Part shown: in pieces, positions 7,269 through 9,347 of the stretch
Numbering within the stretch: position 1 is the first letter of the stretch
Layout of the letters: each line of letters opens with the position of its first letter
DNA from: Desulfobulbaceae bacterium
GTDB taxonomy: Bacteria > Desulfobacterota > Desulfobulbia > Desulfobulbales > DAOVSZ01
Length of the DNA: 9,347 nucleotides
Assembly: GCA_030627725.1 (NCBI GenBank)
Contig: DAOVSZ010000082.1
Coordinates: 1-9,347, forward strand
Reading direction: 5' to 3'
Program-made: the position numbers and the translations under genes
Notes under the pieces: generated by a model
Databases searched by the model: none
Told to the model about the DNA's origin: nothing
What the model saw: only the letters and a program-made list of their open reading frames with translations

Positions 7269-7277
7269 TGATACAAT
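7269..7277 (+). promoter_or_regulatory. Extended -10 promoter for the gene at 7326
   Basis: TGATACAAT fits an extended -10 element (TG, one base, then TACAAT). No -35 match is seen at normal spacing, which extended -10 promoters can do without. Transcription would start near 7284, giving a leader of about 40 bases before the ATG at 7326. Confidence 0.4.
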
Positions 7278-7325
7278 ATTTTTTCAAAAAGATGTTTGCA
7301 AATCTTGCGAATAAGGGAGGCGTTA

Positions 7326-8081
7326 ATGCGTCTGGGACACAACCACAACCGCATCAAACCGTATCATAAAGAATGGACCATTTTTACCGGTATCCTGCTT
7401 CTTTTTCTCCTGCTGTGTATCTTCCTGCAGGCAGCTCTTGCCGAAGAGGAGGAAGAGGAAAGCTTTGGCGTAGTCCTGCAGCAGGCCGGACTCACAGGAG
7501 AACTGCATAAAATAAGCATAGAGATGTTTGAAGGAATCCATGACCTTGAAAACTCCTTCCGGGACCAGGAATGGAATCGTGCCCTGAATGCCGTTAAAAA
7601 AATTGACCGTTTTTTCAACAACCTGCTTACATTTATTGAAAAAAACAACATTGCAATACACGTCGAACAACTGCAGGCGTTCGAATTCTCTTTAGCGGAA
7701 ATTTCTTCCGCAATCAACTCAGCTAACCGCCGGAGAGCAGAAATGAGCTTTCTCAAGCTCCAGCCCGAACTTTTTGACATCCTTGATTCCCTTGCCACAG
7801 TTCCTCTCCGCCTGGCCGCTTCCAGGCTCTATATTGATATGGCGATTGAGGCCTATCACAAAAAACGGTTTGATGTTGTTTTAGACGAACTGGGCGAAAT
7901 CGAAGAGTATACGGAACAGCTTGAAGATTTTTTTCAGGAAAAAAATATTGAAACAGCATCGTTGAAAAAAAATCTTGAACAGGCAAGGGAGTTCGGCAAA
8001 AACTTGTCAGGCGAGACCCTGAAACATCTCGATCGGGTCCGTGAGGACCTGATGCGGATACTGTCGTCGTCTCAAAACTGA
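7326..8081 (+). CDS. Exported all-helical protein with two internal repeats, function unknown
   Basis: I do not recognise the family. The start at 7326 is fixed by a strong Shine-Dalgarno, GGGAGG (7315-7320), five bases upstream; an earlier in-frame ATG at 7296 has none. The 251-residue product opens with a basic/histidine-rich segment, then a hydrophobic stretch (about 18-36) and the signal-peptidase I type site ALA-E at 37-40, followed by a run of six glutamates. It is thus probably released into the periplasm, or kept as a membrane anchor if uncleaved. The rest is predicted helical, rich in Leu, Glu and Lys and without cysteine. Residues 83-109 and 182-208 align without gaps (same positions of L, I, L, F, N, I; aromatic at the first position), pointing to a duplicated helical-hairpin unit about 99 residues apart. 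It lies 85 bases before a membrane receptor gene on the same strand, so a role as periplasmic partner of that receptor is possible but inferred. Confidence 0.85.
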   Translation: MRLGHNHNRIKPYHKEWTIFTGILLLFLLLCIFLQAALAEEEEEESFGVVLQQAGLTGELHKISIEMFEGIHDLENSFRDQEWNRALNAVKKIDRFFNNLLTFIEKNNIAIHVEQLQAFEFSLAEISSAINSANRRRAEMSFLKLQPELFDILDSLATVPLRLAASRLYIDMAIEAYHKKRFDVVLDELGEIEEYTEQLEDFFQEKNIETASLKKNLEQAREFGKNLSGETLKHLDRVREDLMRILSSSQN

Positions 8082-8104
8082 CCATCCTGCAATAGCTTAC
8101 AAAA

Positions 8105-8141
8105 CCTGGGTGAGACTGCCATGTTGTCAACACCTCCCAGG
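8105..8141 (+). promoter_or_regulatory. Stem-loop between the exported protein and receptor genes
   Basis: CCTGGG (8105-8110) and CCCAGG (8136-8141) can pair, enclosing a small palindrome TGTTGTCAACA (8122-8132). It lies 25 bases before the receptor ATG, which has no clear Shine-Dalgarno. It may act on RNA stability, translation or as an operator; nothing in the sequence decides between these. Confidence 0.3.
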
Positions 8142-8166
8142 ACTAGTTACCTCTGCCCGATAGATA

Positions 8167-9246
8167 ATGTTTCTTAAAAGTATTACACATAAACTTCTTT
8201 TCTTCTCCGCCCTTCTTTTTGTGCTGTCGAGCGGTGTCATAGGTGTTGTCACCTATCGCATGCTTTCCGGATATCTGGTCGATGACATAGCCGCCCGGCT
8301 TTCTCAAACAGCAATGGACATAAACGCCCGGCTTTCGGATTCGGTTGAGAAGAAAAAAAGGTTCCTCAGCATCTATACAAAAAATATCAACCTTACGATT
8401 GCCATCAAGAGAAAACGGCATGCAATCATAAACTCTCTTTTCGAAGAATGGAAAGAACAATCCGATTTCAGTCAGTTTCTCATCCTGCACGAAGATGGAA
8501 CCGTTCTGATGGCGCAACGGCCTGAACTCCACGCCCAAAACGTTGCCGGTGCAGAATGGTTTCAGGAGGCAAAACGATACGGGGTATCCGACATAAAGAG
8601 CGTCTGTATCGATCACAGCATGCCTGTCTTCTGGCTTCTTGAACCTTTTTCAGTCCAGGACGAAAACTACTCTCTCGCCGCCCAGATCCACCTTCCCGTT
8701 GTCAGCGATTTTCTTGACAAGGTGAATATCGACGGCAAGCATCAGGATGAAAAAAACTATATTATTCTTACCAACAGAGAGGGAGATATACTTTACCTGC
8801 CGCCGTTCATGCAGGAAAGGGAGAAAAAGCTAATCAGAAAAAATCTCTTTGAAACCGGTAACTATCAGATTTTACAAACAATTTTTTATAACAAACAGCA
8901 TAAAGCAATCCTAGACACGGATCTGTACGGTGCCAGGCATTTTGTCGCCTTTTCCCTGTCCGAAGACCTGTCGCTTACTGTCATCATTTCCAAAGAACGA
9001 GGAAAAACGCTCGCCATTTTAAACGACATCCAGAAAAGTTCCATTTTTTTCAGCGTCCTTATCTTCGGACTCTGCCTGATTGTTCTGACCTTGATTATCC
9101 TCAAGATTATCAAACCGATCCAGGAACTTTCCCAGACTGCATCTCAGATTTCTCAAGGAAACTATCCGGAGCTCATCCAGATCAGCGCGGATACGGAACT
9201 CAACAAGCTGATTGATAAGAGCTTTACAGAAGACATCCCGCTTTGA
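8167..9246 (+). CDS. Cache-HAMP membrane receptor, truncated, no output domain
   Basis: The 359-residue product has the layout of the sensory half of a bacterial receptor. There is a first membrane helix (about 9-30), a periplasmic region of some 260 residues resembling a double Cache ligand-binding domain (fold cue AEWFQEAKRYGVSDI at 129-143; second half around 197-275), a second membrane helix (about 292-314) and a HAMP domain starting KPIQELSQTASQISQGNY (316-333). HAMP should continue through a second helix into a kinase, cyclase or methyl-accepting domain. Here the frame keeps HAMP-like sequence to NKLID (346-350), then reads KSFTEDIPL and stops. A functional ancestor with an output domain is inferred, so this may be a pseudogene. 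The ATG at 8167 has a poor ribosome binding site but gives a normal receptor N-terminus. An exported helical protein is encoded upstream. Confidence 0.8.
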   Translation: MFLKSITHKLLFFSALLFVLSSGVIGVVTYRMLSGYLVDDIAARLSQTAMDINARLSDSVEKKKRFLSIYTKNINLTIAIKRKRHAIINSLFEEWKEQSDFSQFLILHEDGTVLMAQRPELHAQNVAGAEWFQEAKRYGVSDIKSVCIDHSMPVFWLLEPFSVQDENYSLAAQIHLPVVSDFLDKVNIDGKHQDEKNYIILTNREGDILYLPPFMQEREKKLIRKNLFETGNYQILQTIFYNKQHKAILDTDLYGARHFVAFSLSEDLSLTVIISKERGKTLAILNDIQKSSIFFSVLIFGLCLIVLTLIILKIIKPIQELSQTASQISQGNYPELIQISADTELNKLIDKSFTEDIPL

Positions 9247-9345
9247 GGTGTCGGTAATAAACTCGCTGATCCGATCAAAAAGAATAACTTTGGCACCACC
9301 TTCGGTTTTGACTGAGAAGATATCGTTATTGCTTATGGCAATATC
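9217..9345 (-). pseudogene. Possible 3' fragment of an unknown minus-strand gene
   Basis: Beyond the receptor break, the minus strand is open from the right edge and reads as protein-like sequence of about 43 residues (including FSVKTEGGAKVILFDRISEF and SKRDVFCKAL). It then runs on in frame through the antisense of the receptor HAMP region to a TAA at 9021-9019. The composition looks coding, but I do not recognise a family and only a short piece is visible. It is read as a broken gene end joined head-on to the receptor gene. Confidence 0.25.
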
Positions 9346-9347
9346 AC

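Larger units (their letters stand above)
6760..7325. other. Gene-poor accessory or scar region
   Basis: About 565 bases hold no intact gene. The 81-codon plus-strand frame at 6792-7037 runs across a tRNA-like fragment and hairpins, has no ribosome binding site and shows no family features, so I do not call it. The stretch contains a tandem 11-base repeat, a tRNA T-arm-like fragment, three hairpins, an antitoxin-like pseudogene and, near its right end, the promoter and ribosome binding site of the gene at 7326. The mix fits decayed mobile DNA beside a tRNA. Confidence 0.6.

Overview
The window reads like chromosomal DNA of a mid-GC Gram-negative anaerobe, most likely Desulfobacterota (the former sulfate-reducing deltaproteobacteria). 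This is inferred from the style of the PriA, GalU and TilS proteins, the HEAT-repeat protein and the Cache-HAMP receptor. I could not run a search, so the taxonomic call is soft.

Left part, minus strand (1-4899). Transcription runs leftwards. galU (UDP-glucose synthesis) is followed after a 47-base gap by priA (replication restart helicase). After an intergenic stretch filled by two copies of a palindromic repeat (about 1236-1472) comes a HEAT-repeat protein whose 3' end is cut by the window edge.

Middle part, plus strand (5058-6759). tilS (tRNA-Ile lysidine synthase) diverges from galU across a 158-base AT-rich gap. It is followed by an intact tRNA-Arg(CCG) gene with encoded CCA and a strong intrinsic terminator. 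galU, priA, tilS and the tRNA are ordinary housekeeping functions.

The stretch 6760-7325 has no intact gene and looks like accessory or scar DNA. It holds a tandem 11-base direct repeat just beyond the tRNA, a tRNA T-arm-like fragment in opposite orientation, a run of three hairpins, and the remains of an antitoxin-like gene on the minus strand with an in-frame stop. Together these fit an old integration event at the tRNA gene, but no integrase is visible.

Right part, plus strand (7326-9246). A gene for an exported, all-helical protein of unknown function, with two diverged internal repeats, precedes a membrane receptor gene (TM - periplasmic Cache-like domain - TM - HAMP). The receptor reading frame stops inside the second HAMP helix and has no output domain. 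The sequence beyond the break reads better as the end of an unrelated minus-strand gene, so this looks like a rearrangement junction (or an assembly join).

I did not find a convincing new multi-gene system. The items most worth checking are the composite palindromic repeat, the tRNA-side scar, and the truncated receptor with its exported partner protein.
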